This document shows positions 7,540 through 15,529 of a DNA stretch of 34,139 bases, in pieces. How positions within the stretch are numbered: the stretch's first letter is position 1; each line of letters opens with the position of its first letter. The translations under genes were made by a program, and so were the position numbers. The notes beneath the pieces were generated by a model, which was not told where the DNA came from, did not search any database, and saw nothing but the letters and a program-made list of their open reading frames with translations. The DNA comes from Gammaproteobacteria bacterium (GTDB lineage Bacteria > Pseudomonadota > Gammaproteobacteria > JAJFKG01), in assembly GCA_021773335.1 (NCBI GenBank), contig JAJFKG010000021.1, positions 1-34,139 on the forward strand, written 5' to 3'.

Positions 7540-7649
7540 GTCATGATAATCAAGATTACCCAGCACCAACATTCACGACAAAAGCAGCATTAGTTGGTTT
7601 ATGCGCGTATATTGTAATGGTTGTTTTAGTCGTGTGGATCTTTAACTAG
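7536..7649 (+). CDS. 37-residue single-span membrane microprotein
   Basis: A short frame overlaps the mpl stop by four bases (ATGA), with AGGAG eight bases before its ATG. The peptide has a short polar N-terminus (MSHDNQDYPAPTFTTKAA) and one hydrophobic helix of about 17 residues (LVGLCAYIVMVVLVVWIF) ending in Asn. It resembles many small single-pass inner-membrane proteins. The coupling, good ribosome site and the terminator downstream at 7779 support a real gene of the mpl operon. No family recognised. A role near the cell-wall recycling enzyme is inference from position only. Confidence 0.65.
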   Translation: MSHDNQDYPAPTFTTKAALVGLCAYIVMVVLVVWIFN

Positions 7650-7778
7650 CTTGAATGTGTAATCATCTAACTTCATGTCTACGTTAACTGTGCTTCATTG
7701 TTTTTGCACCTGCTTTAAAAAAAGATTGAAACATAGACAATTTCCTACATCAATTTAATATTTTTCATTGCAGACTAC

Positions 7779-7810
7779 TAGAAAGCTAACCTTAGAGAGC
7801 TTTCTATTTT
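7779..7810 (+). terminator. Rho-independent terminator after mpl operon
   Basis: TAGAAAGCT (7779-7787) pairs perfectly with AGCTTTCTA (7798-7806) around a 10-base loop and is followed by TTTT. It lies 130 bases past the microprotein stop and just before the Rpn remnant. Confidence 0.6.
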
Positions 7811-7813
7811 CCT

Positions 7814-8176
7814 GTGAACAAGCTTCTTCCATCTTTACGCTTGGTTGACAGTGAGGTCGGAATCAGCTATTTACAGACGGTAGTTAATTATGTAATTTGT
7901 ATGAGTCGTAGCGAAAATCGTCTAGAGGTGATTAATATGTTTAAAAGAGCACTCTCAGAAGAACCAGCGTCTTGGGATTTTGATATTTTCGAAGAGCTTA
8001 GGAAAGATGCCCTTCAAAAGATCCATCAAGAAGTCCGTCAAGAAGGTCGTCAAGAAGCAGCTAGGCAGATTGCGGCAAAACTCTTGGACGAAGGATTGGA
8101 GCCACAGTTAATTGCAAATACGACTCAGCTGCCCTTAACGTTACTATTAGAACCACAAAAAACAACTATGGCATGA
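7814..8176 (+). pseudogene. C-terminal remnant of Rpn-family (PD-(D/E)XK) nuclease/transposase
   Basis: About 120 codons from a GTG. The sequence (SYLQTVVNYVICMS.., then an ALSEE and a charged QEVRQEGRQEAARQIAAKLLDEGLEPQLIANTTQLP tail) matches the C-terminal part of Rpn-type recombination-promoting nucleases, formerly annotated as PD-(D/E)XK transposases. The catalytic N-terminal domain is missing. There is no convincing ribosome site, and a terminator abuts the start. It is therefore a decayed copy, although a split antitoxin-like short product, as some rpn genes make from internal starts, cannot be excluded. It ends just before a palindromic repeat shared with 26.0 kb. Confidence 0.65.
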
Positions 8177-8193
8177 GGCGATCTTAGCCTTGA

Positions 8194-8237
8194 TACTATA
8201 CACCCCCCGTACCTGAAGATACGCGGGGTGTATAGTA
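8194..8237. repeat. Palindromic repeat, copy 1
   Basis: TACTATACACCCC (8194-8206) is perfectly complementary to GGGGTGTATAGTA (8225-8237). The inner CGTA/TACG also pairs, leaving the loop CCTGAAGA. The whole forms an 18-pair stem with one mismatch. The CGTACCTGAAGAT core and flanking C/G runs recur at 25989-26022, so this is a dispersed REP-like element. It sits between the 3' ends of the Rpn remnant and comF and could also stop transcription there, but no T-run follows. Confidence 0.7.
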
Positions 8238-8243
8238 AGGCGA

Positions 8244-8975
8244 TTAGTGAGATTTGCGTTCTAAGATAGTACGAGCAATACACCAAACACTCACTTTGGT
8301 CACACCAGCTGCGAGCAGGCAGTGACTCAGCTCATTCACAGTATGTCCGGTAGTGATAACATCATCGATAATAGCGACATGCTGATAATGCAAGCGCCCC
8401 TTAACTGTAAATGCACCGCGAATATTTTGCTTGCGTTCAATCGCTGACGTTTGTGCTTGTGCCACTGTCATTTTATTGCGCTGGCAGCAATCATGATCAA
8501 CCGGGATAGCTAGTTTTTTTGCGACAGGGTGTGCTATCTCTAAAGCTTGATTAAAACCGCGTCCGCGTAAGCGTTGTTTGTGGAGGGGTACTGGAATAAT
8601 ACATTCTGGTAATGACTGGTGCGCGGTGTAATGCTGAGAGATGTGCTGGCTGAGTAGCTTGCCGATTAAGTTGGCGTAGAGCAAGTTGCCTGAGAATTTT
8701 ATCGCATTGATCAAATGCGTGATCCTGTCTTGGTAGGCGAGTAGGGCTAAAGTGTGTGAAAAATACGGTGGTGAGCGTAGGCAAGCGCCGCATAATAATG
8801 GTGTTGTTTCTGTGCTTAGGGTTAATGGTAGTGCGCAGCGGCAACACGTATTGCTCAGCCATGGTAAATCTGCACGACACGCGGAGCACAAGTTAATCTC
8901 TGTGTCGGAACGACAGTGGCAGAATACACAGTAGTGGGGTATAAACCAATTCTCAACTGCTTGTAGTAATTGCAT
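8244..8975 (-). CDS. comF: ComF-family phosphoribosyltransferase-like protein
   Basis: 243 residues, a usual length. The N-terminal third holds cysteine pairs of a zinc finger (C16/C19, C30/C33, then CCRC at 44-47 and CGAC at 62-65). The C-terminal part is a type I phosphoribosyltransferase domain with LRGRGFNQA (136-144) and the PRPP loop VAIIDDVITTGHT (200-212). ComF proteins assist natural transformation, where they act on incoming single-stranded DNA. In E. coli the homologue GntX supports growth on DNA as a carbon source. It is the last gene of a minus-strand run behind bioA and the DUF1284 gene, 12 bases after the latter. ComF next to biotin genes is a common arrangement in gammaproteobacteria. 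Confidence 0.9.
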   Translation of the reverse strand: MQLLQAVENWFIPHYCVFCHCRSDTEINLCSACRADLPWLSNTCCRCALPLTLSTETTPLLCGACLRSPPYFSHTLALLAYQDRITHLINAIKFSGNLLYANLIGKLLSQHISQHYTAHQSLPECIIPVPLHKQRLRGRGFNQALEIAHPVAKKLAIPVDHDCCQRNKMTVAQAQTSAIERKQNIRGAFTVKGRLHYQHVAIIDDVITTGHTVNELSHCLLAAGVTKVSVWCIARTILERKSH

Positions 8976-8987
8976 TATTGTTTATTG

Positions 8988-9398
8988 TCATTTTTCTTTT
9001 TGTAATTTTTTTAAGGCAGCTTCGCAAGTGCCGAGTGCTTGCCATTCACAGCTAGCGCAGGCTGTGGCAAAATTTTCTAAGGTAAACGCTTGCTTGAGTG
9101 TTTCCTTAGCTTCTCCCCAGGTAATCGAGGTTCCGGGATGCAAGCCATGGATCCTCGCATGCGCAGTATCTAACGCAGTAATTTTTGCTTCTTGCTTGCA
9201 ATATTTCCCTAAATTGTTGGGACAGGGTTGGCAAATGGTGTCATTTGCAGCAATGACGTCAATACATGTGTTGTCACCTTCATTGCTATTCAGTAATTCG
9301 GTAACCTGAGTAAAATTTGCCACAAAAGGTGCAGAATAGCCGCGCCCGACAAAACCGAGTGTGCATAGAAAATGATGGGGGCGAAAATATAATTTCAT
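8988..9398 (-). CDS. DUF1284 cysteine-rich protein
   Basis: 136 residues. The N-terminus YFRPHHFLCTLGFVGRGYS is the hallmark RPHHxLC..GF.G.GYS of DUF1284. Further on are CQPCPNNLGKYC and a C-terminal CASCEW..LGTC, giving seven or more cysteines arranged as if to hold an iron-sulphur cluster or zinc. No signal peptide. The start codon overlaps the bioA stop by four bases, so the protein is translated together with BioA and presumably shares BirA control. Its biochemical role is not established. A link to biotin synthesis is suggested by the position only. Confidence 0.8.
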   Translation of the reverse strand: MKLYFRPHHFLCTLGFVGRGYSAPFVANFTQVTELLNSNEGDNTCIDVIAANDTICQPCPNNLGKYCKQEAKITALDTAHARIHGLHPGTSITWGEAKETLKQAFTLENFATACASCEWQALGTCEAALKKLQKEK

Positions 9399-10720
9399 GT
9401 GAATGTTTTTTTGATAGCCTTAATGGTTATATCCCGCAACTGCTCAATGGTACGCCGCTGCGTCGTTAAGGGCAAGCACCAATAAATTGTATTTGCTATA
9501 GGGCGCAGTAAGGCGCCGTACGCCACGGCATTCTTATACACTTGATAGCCTGCGCGTGCCCGTAAGGGCAAGTCATGTTCATACAAGATTAAGTCGGCTG
9601 CAACAACGGCGCCAATATGACGCAAATTATGCAAGCGTCCCGTTGCATTTTTGACAGCTAGCATTTGTTCAAATAGATAGTTTTCATTACCGAGAACCTG
9701 CTTGTGAATATTGTGAGTCTCTAGCGTTTGCAAACAAGCGATCGCTGCTGCGATCGCTAAAGCATTACCGCTAAAGGTGTGTGAGTGCAAAAAATTATTA
9801 CCATTTTCATAGTCGTCATAAAATAAGTCATACATTTTTTCGCTGACGAGTAACGCACTTAATGGTAGGCTGCCCGCAGTAATGCCTTTACCCACACAGA
9901 CAAAATCTGCGTGTAATTGTGCATGCTCGCTGGCAGTCATTAGTCCTGTGCGTAAGGGAGTAGTGGCTATTTCATCGGCGATAATATGTACTTCATGTGC
10001 TTGTGCCCATGTTTGCAATCGCCGCAGAAAATCTTGGCTATAAATTAGCATTCCAGCTGCTGCTTGCAGGATGGGTTCAAGAATAATCGCCGTTAATTCA
10101 TCTGCGTGTGCATTCAATTGTGCCTCGATAGCTGGCCAATGCTCACTGCAATCAAACCATAGCGGATCTTGAGTTGAGGTAACATAGGGAATGCCTTTTA
10201 ATGTGTAATGTTGCGTCAACATGCTGACATACCGCGAGTGGTAAATGTCTATGTCACTGACGCTCAAGCAACCCATGGTTTCACCATGGTAGGCATTTTC
10301 CAACGCCATGAATTTATTACGTTGTTTTTCGCCGTTAATAAGACGACTGTGCACACTCATTTTTATGGCCGCTTCGACAGCACACGAACCGTCACTGGCA
10401 AAGATGACTTTACTTAGATGAGGGAATAATTGTTTTAGTCTTTCGGCGAAATCGACGATTAAATGGTTTGTGGTGTGTGCGAGTATGACATGTTCGAATG
10501 CGTGTAATTGCCGCTTGATGGCTGTTTGTATGTTGGGGTGGCCATGGCCAAGGGTTTTACACCACCAACTCGCATTGGCATCAATTAATTGGCGGCCATC
10601 TTCGAGTTCAATATACGCGCCCTGAGCGCGCGTAATGGGTAACGGTGGGAAAGATTCGTAGTCTTTCATTTGGGCTAATGGGTGCCAGATACTGTTGAGG
10701 TCGCGGTTGCTTAAGTCCAT
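9395..10720 (-). CDS. bioA: Adenosylmethionine-8-amino-7-oxononanoate aminotransferase
   Basis: 441 residues (E. coli 429). It converts KAPA to DAPA using S-adenosylmethionine as amino donor, with PLP, in the cytosol. Visible features are the N-terminal WHPLAQMKDYE, the substrate-pocket WWCKTLGHGHP, GSCAVEAAIKM, AYHGETMG, the PLP aspartate in IIADEIATTPLRTG, the Schiff-base lysine in CVGKGITAG (K278) and HSHTFSGNALA. An in-frame TTG at 10741 gives seven extra residues. The ATG at 10720 has AAAAGGAAAT upstream and matches the family N-terminus. It is divergent from bioB across a BirA-type operator, and first in the bioA-DUF1284-comF run. Confidence 0.95.
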   Translation of the reverse strand: MDLSNRDLNSIWHPLAQMKDYESFPPLPITRAQGAYIELEDGRQLIDANASWWCKTLGHGHPNIQTAIKRQLHAFEHVILAHTTNHLIVDFAERLKQLFPHLSKVIFASDGSCAVEAAIKMSVHSRLINGEKQRNKFMALENAYHGETMGCLSVSDIDIYHSRYVSMLTQHYTLKGIPYVTSTQDPLWFDCSEHWPAIEAQLNAHADELTAIILEPILQAAAGMLIYSQDFLRRLQTWAQAHEVHIIADEIATTPLRTGLMTASEHAQLHADFVCVGKGITAGSLPLSALLVSEKMYDLFYDDYENGNNFLHSHTFSGNALAIAAAIACLQTLETHNIHKQVLGNENYLFEQMLAVKNATGRLHNLRHIGAVVAADLILYEHDLPLRARAGYQVYKNAVAYGALLRPIANTIYWCLPLTTQRRTIEQLRDITIKAIKKTFT

Positions 10721-10750
10721 TTTATTTCCTTTTTTGCACAATTTTTACAA

Positions 10751-10826
10751 ATGATGTTTCTTTTTAACTCTTATGTCAACAATAAATATTTTCTAAGTTG
10801 ACATATGGTGTGGGTTAGTTACCATG
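10751..10826. promoter_or_regulatory. Divergent bioA/bioB promoters with BirA-type operator
   Basis: TATGTCAAC (10772-10780) and GTTGACATA (10797-10805) are perfect 9-base arms separated by 16 bases, the same spacing as the E. coli bio operator. Each arm contains a TTGACA facing outwards. The left one (minus strand) is followed after 17 bases by CATCAT (10756-10751) for bioA. The right one (10798-10803) is followed after 16-17 bases by TACCAT for bioB. Binding of biotinyl-AMP-loaded BirA would cover both -35 boxes and shut off both arms together. The BirA assignment rests on known operator architecture. Confidence 0.85.
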
Positions 10827-10863
10827 CCTGCTCTTTATGGATGCGGGCTGTGGTGGATAAAAA

Positions 10864-11850
10864 ATGACAAAAAAAACTGCAAAAAAGTGGACAAAAAAAA
10901 CAATTGCCGAGTTGTTCGAGTTGCCTTTTACGGATCTGTTGTGGCGCGCACAACAGTGCCATCGTCAGCATTTTGATCCGAATGCCGTGCAAATCAGCAC
11001 ATTGATCAGCATTAAGACGGGTGCTTGCCCAGAAGACTGCGCCTATTGTCCACAGAGTGGGCATTATCAAACGGGGCTGCAAAAAGAACGTTTGTTGCCC
11101 TTGGAAACAGTGATTGCCGCAGCTAAAAAGGCCAAAGCAGCAGGTGCAACGCGCTTTTGTATGGGTGCAGCTTGGCGTGGGCCGAGCGAACGTGATTTGC
11201 CTGCCGTCATTGCTATGATTAAAGCGGTGAAAGCGCTGGGCTTAGAAACCTGTGGGAGTTTTGGTTTATTGCGTGATGGACAGGCACAACAGCTAAAGGC
11301 CGCAGGCCTCGATTATTATAATCATAATTTGGATAGCTCGCCTGAGTTTTATCAAAAAATTATTACTACACGGACTTATGAACAACGATTGCATACGCTA
11401 CAACAAGTCAGTGCCGCCGGCATAAACGTGTGTTGTGGTGGCATTGTTGGCATGGGAGAATCGCGCGAGGATCGTGTTTTACTGTTGGAACAATTAATAA
11501 GCTTAGAAATACCACCTAAGAGTGTGCCGATCAATATTTTGATCCCGATTCCTGGGACGCCATTGCATGAGCATGCACCTATCGACCCGATTGAATTTGT
11601 GCGCACGGTTGCTGTTGCACGTTTAATCCTGCCCAATGCCTTTGTGCGCTTGTCAGCCGGGCGCAATACCATGAGTGATGAATTGCATGCTTTGAGTTTC
11701 TTGGCGGGCGCTAACTCGATTCATTATGGGGAAAAATTATTTGTCACGCCGCTGCCAGAGACGCATCAAGATCAGCAATTATTACAACGCTTGGGGATGC
11801 ATGCGTATTACCCAGAAAATTTTTCTGAAGGTGCAGTCGCAATCGAGTAA
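10864..11850 (+). CDS. bioB: Biotin synthase
   Basis: 328 residues, radical-SAM enzyme that inserts sulphur into dethiobiotin. The [10 protein letters not shown] motif (C55, C59, C62) holds the SAM-binding 4Fe-4S cluster. [23 protein letters not shown] and the RLSAGRNTM segment near the C-terminus are family signatures; the arginine of the last is a ligand of the 2Fe-2S cluster. The start has only a weak GGTGGAT ribosome site. The N-terminus is lysine-rich ([13 protein letters not shown]), and a start further in cannot be excluded. It is the first gene of the plus-strand bioBFCD operon, with bioF starting 4 bases after its stop codon. Confidence 0.96.
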   Translation: MTKKTAKKWTKKTIAELFELPFTDLLWRAQQCHRQHFDPNAVQISTLISIKTGACPEDCAYCPQSGHYQTGLQKERLLPLETVIAAAKKAKAAGATRFCMGAAWRGPSERDLPAVIAMIKAVKALGLETCGSFGLLRDGQAQQLKAAGLDYYNHNLDSSPEFYQKIITTRTYEQRLHTLQQVSAAGINVCCGGIVGMGESREDRVLLLEQLISLEIPPKSVPINILIPIPGTPLHEHAPIDPIEFVRTVAVARLILPNAFVRLSAGRNTMSDELHALSFLAGANSIHYGEKLFVTPLPETHQDQQLLQRLGMHAYYPENFSEGAVAIE

Positions 11851-11853
11851 CTT

Positions 11854-13023
11854 ATGCGTGATGTTGCGCTTTTTTTAAAACAACGTCAGGCGTTGGATCT
11901 CTATCGCCAACGTACAATTAGGCATTCGGCACAAATGAGTGTAGTAATGCATGGCGATAAAGAGCTGATTTCATTTGCCAGTAACGATTACTTGGGTTTG
12001 GCAAATGATGTGCGCCTGGCAAAGGCAATGCAAGAGGGTATACAAGCATATGGGATCGGCGCTGGCGCATCGGCATTATTGGGCGGTTACCAGTATCCCC
12101 ATCACGCTTTAGAACAGGAATTGGCAGAATTTATTGGGCATGAGCGCGTACTATTATTTTCGTGTGGCTATCTTGCAAATTTAAGTGTTATTAGCAGCTT
12201 GCTTGCTAGGCATGACAGGGTATTTATCGATCGCTTATGTCATGCCTCAATTATTGATGGCGTGCGGCTGAGTGGTGCACGGCCTGAGCGTTATCAACAC
12301 TGTGATATGGCGGACTTAAAGCAGCGTTTGCGAGCGTCACAAACTGATAAACAATCGATTGTGGTGAGCGATGGTGTCTTTAGTATGAATGGAGACATTG
12401 TGCCTTTGCCACGTTTGCTGCGTTTAGCGAAGCAATATAATGCATTAGCTTTAATCGATGATGCACATGGGTTTGGCATGTTGGGTCAGAATGGGGGTGG
12501 TAGTGTGTCGCGTTATGGGTTGTGTGCACAGCAGGTACCGATCCTTGTCGGTGGTTTTGCTAAAGCCTTTGGATGTTATGGTGGCTTTGTCGCAGGCAGT
12601 GAGGAATTAATTGAGTTTTTAATTCAAAAAGCACATGGCTATATTTATACGACGGCGATGCCAGCAGCATTAGCGTGTGCATGCCGTGAAAGCTTGCGCA
12701 TTGCCATAAAAGAAGATTGGCGGCGCGAAAAATTACAGGCATTAATTGTTTTTTTTCGTGATAAAGCCGAGCAGCTGGGTATGACACTCATGCCATCAAT
12801 GACGGCAATCCAATCGCTCGTGGTAGGGGATAATCTAGCCGCTATACAGTTAAGCCAGGCATTATTACAGGCGGGATTTTATATTCCGGCGATCCGGCCA
12901 CCGACTGTGCCGCAAGGCTCAGCAGGTTTGCGGATAAATCTTACAGCGGCACATACACAGGCTCAAATCAATGACTTGTTAACAACATTAGCAAAGTTAA
13001 GTGGAAAGCGTTATGATTCGTAG
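11854..13023 (+). CDS. bioF: 8-amino-7-oxononanoate synthase
   Basis: 389 residues (E. coli 384). The PLP enzyme condenses pimeloyl-ACP with L-alanine to KAPA. Motifs seen are FASNDYLGLA (41-50), GAGASALLGG, CHASIIDG around H131, the PLP-binding VSDGVFSMNGD and IDDAHGFGMLG (D202, H205), and the Schiff-base lysine in GGFAKAFGCYGG (K237). It sits 4 bases after bioB, so the genes are co-transcribed. A 22-codon frame (13013-13078) overlaps its 3' end and runs into bioC. Confidence 0.95.
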   Translation: MRDVALFLKQRQALDLYRQRTIRHSAQMSVVMHGDKELISFASNDYLGLANDVRLAKAMQEGIQAYGIGAGASALLGGYQYPHHALEQELAEFIGHERVLLFSCGYLANLSVISSLLARHDRVFIDRLCHASIIDGVRLSGARPERYQHCDMADLKQRLRASQTDKQSIVVSDGVFSMNGDIVPLPRLLRLAKQYNALALIDDAHGFGMLGQNGGGSVSRYGLCAQQVPILVGGFAKAFGCYGGFVAGSEELIEFLIQKAHGYIYTTAMPAALACACRESLRIAIKEDWRREKLQALIVFFRDKAEQLGMTLMPSMTAIQSLVVGDNLAAIQLSQALLQAGFYIPAIRPPTVPQGSAGLRINLTAAHTQAQINDLLTTLAKLSGKRYDS

Positions 13024-13062
13024 TGATAACTATTCGACTCTATTAATTCAAAGGTATACTCA

Positions 13063-13953
13063 ATGCAACGCGAGTTAGGGCACCATCAAATTGATGTCAA
13101 TGCGATGAAACTGGCATTTAGTCAAGCAGCAAAACATTATGATCAAGTTGCCAATATGCAGCAAGCTATTGGGTATGAGATCCTAGCACGTTTAGATTAT
13201 ATTAAGATTGAGCCTAAGACGATCTTAGATTTTGGTTGTGGTACTGGTTTTTTTAGCCAGGCGTTGCAGCAGCGTTATCCGCAAGCATGCGTGATCGGCG
13301 TCGATGTTGCACAAGGCATGCTGACGTATGCTAAATCAAAAGCAAACCTCGAATCCATGATGGAAACTTACCTGTTAACTGAAACAATGCGTTTGCCATT
13401 ACAAGATAATTCTATCGATATGATTTTTTCGAATATTGTTTTGCATTGGTGCGCTGATTTATCACGCATATTGTGTGAGCTGCGACGTGTTTTACGCCCT
13501 GAAGGTTTATTCATGTTTTCAATTTTGGGGCCAGATACTCTACATGAATTACGTTATGCATGGTCACAAGTCGATGACTATGTGCATGTTAATCAGTTTG
13601 TGGATATGCACGATGTGGGAGATGCCATGTTGCAGGCGAAGTTTTCTGATCCTGTTTTGGATATGGAAATGCGGCAATACTTGTATAGCGATGTCAGCCT
13701 ATTAATGCAAGAATTGAAAGCGTTTGGTGCCCACAATACTAATCAAGGACGTATGCGACACTTGCTTGGCAAACAAAAATTTAAAAAGCTTGTAGCTGAG
13801 TATGAAAGTTTTCGTGGACAAGATGGAAAATTACCCGCAACTTATGAGGTAATTTACGGACATGCTTGGGGGCCTGCGCTAAACGTTGATCATGTGATGA
13901 ATGTATCGGGCGAAGTCGTGATCCCTCTACAACGCATAGGTGGTTTGAAATAA
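13063..13953 (+). CDS. bioC: Malonyl-ACP O-methyltransferase
   Basis: 296 residues, longer than the roughly 250 of E. coli BioC, mostly through a longer C-terminal part. It methylates malonyl-ACP so that it can enter fatty-acid elongation as a disguised primer for pimelate. A class I SAM-binding fold is clear: ILDFGCGTGFF (54-64), GVDVAQGML, then LPLQDNSIDMIFSNIVLHW and LRRVLRPEGLFMFSILGPDTLHEL, the last being typical of BioC. The start has AAAGGT eight bases upstream. The gene follows bioF after 39 bases. No bioH or other pimeloyl-ester esterase gene is in this window, so that step must be encoded elsewhere. Confidence 0.92.
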   Translation: MQRELGHHQIDVNAMKLAFSQAAKHYDQVANMQQAIGYEILARLDYIKIEPKTILDFGCGTGFFSQALQQRYPQACVIGVDVAQGMLTYAKSKANLESMMETYLLTETMRLPLQDNSIDMIFSNIVLHWCADLSRILCELRRVLRPEGLFMFSILGPDTLHELRYAWSQVDDYVHVNQFVDMHDVGDAMLQAKFSDPVLDMEMRQYLYSDVSLLMQELKAFGAHNTNQGRMRHLLGKQKFKKLVAEYESFRGQDGKLPATYEVIYGHAWGPALNVDHVMNVSGEVVIPLQRIGGLK

Positions 13954-13966
13954 CAGGACTATTTGT

Positions 13967-14653
13967 GTGGCCAAGCGTGTTTTCTTTATTACTGGGACGG
14001 ACACAGCCGTTGGTAAGACGCTAATTACTGCAGCACTATTGCATAAATATAATCAAGCCGGCTTTGCCACTACTGTTCTAAAGCCCGTAGCCTCGGGTTG
14101 TAAACAAACGGCAGGCATCCTGCATAATGATGATGCGCTCATACTACAAAAGGCAGCTTCGTATTGTCTTGATTATCCGCAAGTAAATCCAATAGCTTTG
14201 GCCGATGCAGTGTCGCCACATATTGCGGCGGCACGTCAAGGTATAAAAATCGAGTTAACAACACTATTAGAAGCATGTCGGCCAACGCTCGCTTTGCCGG
14301 CAGATTTTTTGTTAATCGAAGGCGTAGGGGGGTGGTTTGCGCCATTAAGTAAGACGCTAACCCAAGCGGATATGGCGCAAGCATTTACTTGCCCGGTGAT
14401 ACTCGTCGTTGGTTTGCGCTTGGGGTGCTTGAATCATTCATTATTAACCTATAAAGCAATTGTGGCGTCTGGCTTGCAGGTGGCGGGTTGGATTGCGAAT
14501 GTAGTGGATCCAAGCATGCAATGTATTGAAGAAAATATTGCGACACTAAAATCATATTTGCCCACGGCCTATTTAGGGTATGTGCCATACCAAAAAGAGG
14601 TTCAAGCCAAAGCGATAATTGATTTGCTGGATTTCCCTGCACTCGGTGTTTGA
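13967..14653 (+). CDS. bioD: Dethiobiotin synthetase
   Basis: 228 residues (E. coli 225). ATP-dependent carboxylation and ring closure of DAPA to dethiobiotin. The P-loop is FITGTDTAVGKT (7-18). KPVASG, the EGVGGWFAPLS loop and GLRLGCLNHSLLT all match the family. The start is a GTG with AGGAC upstream, 13 bases after the bioC stop. It is the last gene of bioBFCD and converges on xseB with a gap of 26 bases. No clear terminator was found in the gap. Confidence 0.94.
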   Translation: MAKRVFFITGTDTAVGKTLITAALLHKYNQAGFATTVLKPVASGCKQTAGILHNDDALILQKAASYCLDYPQVNPIALADAVSPHIAAARQGIKIELTTLLEACRPTLALPADFLLIEGVGGWFAPLSKTLTQADMAQAFTCPVILVVGLRLGCLNHSLLTYKAIVASGLQVAGWIANVVDPSMQCIEENIATLKSYLPTAYLGYVPYQKEVQAKAIIDLLDFPALGV

Positions 14654-14679
14654 TATAAAGTGGTAGTTGAGGCGTAAGG

Positions 14680-14970
14680 CTATTCGTCCTCGAATTCATC
14701 GTCGCCGGTAAAGTCAGTTAACATTTCTTCACCACTTTGTTGGATAAGTATTTGCACTTTCTGTTCCGCGTTTTGTAACTCGCTTTGACAACGACGGGTG
14801 AGGGCGATACCTTTTTCGAAGTGTTTTAGCGATTCTTCGAGTTCTAAATCACCTTGTTCCATAGCCTCGACTAGGGTATCTAACTCTTCCAGGGCAGTTT
14901 CGAAGTTAAACTCGTTATCTTGCTGCTTGCTTGAGTTTGCAGCTTTGCTTGTGGGTTTTTTACTTGGCAT
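14680..14970 (-). CDS. xseB: Exodeoxyribonuclease VII small subunit
   Basis: 96 residues. The core FETALEELDTLVEAMEQGDLELEESLKHFEKGIALTRRCQ..L is the helical hairpin of XseB, which binds the large subunit XseA in multiples to form the single-strand-specific exonuclease VII. A basic/polar N-terminal tail and an acidic C-terminus (DFTGDDEFEDE) flank it. AGAGG lies seven bases before the ATG. In many gammaproteobacteria xseB precedes ispA and dxs. Here it stands alone at the end of the biotin block. Confidence 0.9.
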   Translation of the reverse strand: MPSKKPTSKAANSSKQQDNEFNFETALEELDTLVEAMEQGDLELEESLKHFEKGIALTRRCQSELQNAEQKVQILIQQSGEEMLTDFTGDDEFEDE

Positions 14971-15042
14971 TTTTGGCCTCTTTTCAAAAAAATTTTAAAA
15001 ATATTCAGTTAAACAATATGTATTGTTTAGAATACACACCGT

Positions 15043-15408
15043 TTAATCAAGTTGTATTAATTCAGTTTTAGCCGGAGGCAAGCAGCCTAGGCAACGCTCA
15101 AACGCAGATTTTGCAGGCTTTTCAATCAGTGTTTTGCTAACTTCGTTGGTATCACCGCCGAGTGCGCTGAAGGGCAACGTAACGATAAATACTCCAGTAC
15201 CCAATAACATTGAAATGATATCAAGAGGTTTTTTGATAAAACCATCAATGAGGATGTCGTCTGTGCTAGGGGGTGGTGGTGGGCTTACTGTGGTGGTGTT
15301 TATCGTGCTTATTGCTGTGCTATTTTTTGCAAATGTACACATAGAAGTATTCAATAAAAAACTAGCCGCAAGTGCATAAGCAATGGATTTTTTAAAAATT
15401 TTACGCAT
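15043..15408 (-). CDS. Small exported protein with VTLPFSALGG motif
   Basis: 121 residues from the ATG at 15408, which has AAGGAC nine bases upstream; the seven-residue longer version from 15429 lacks a ribosome site. A signal peptide (MRKIFKKSIAYALAASFLLNTSMCTFA) is followed by a Thr/Pro-rich linker with five prolines, then a hydrophobic segment MLLGTGVFIVTLPFSALGG, NEVSKTLIEKPAKSAFERCLGC. The last part matches a small, widespread gammaproteobacterial family often mislabelled as multidrug transporter and of unknown function. It is probably anchored in or near the inner membrane. It is a single gene divergent from the DUF4156 lipoprotein gene. Confidence 0.7.
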   Translation of the reverse strand: MRKIFKKSIAYALAASFLLNTSMCTFAKNSTAISTINTTTVSPPPPPSTDDILIDGFIKKPLDIISMLLGTGVFIVTLPFSALGGDTNEVSKTLIEKPAKSAFERCLGCLPPAKTELIQLD

Positions 15409-15529
15409 AATAGTCGTCCTTGAATTCACTTGCGCATAGTTTACAACACTATTAATGCCACTGTCAGCCGCAACCTTGCGGAATTATAAGTTGCTCTATA
15501 AATAGACATCATTGGAGAATGGGTAGGGC

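Noticed and set aside
13013..13078. 22-codon frame overlapping the end of bioF and the start of bioC
   Set aside because: Considered as a leader peptide or bioH remnant. No ribosome site of its own and no similarity visible.
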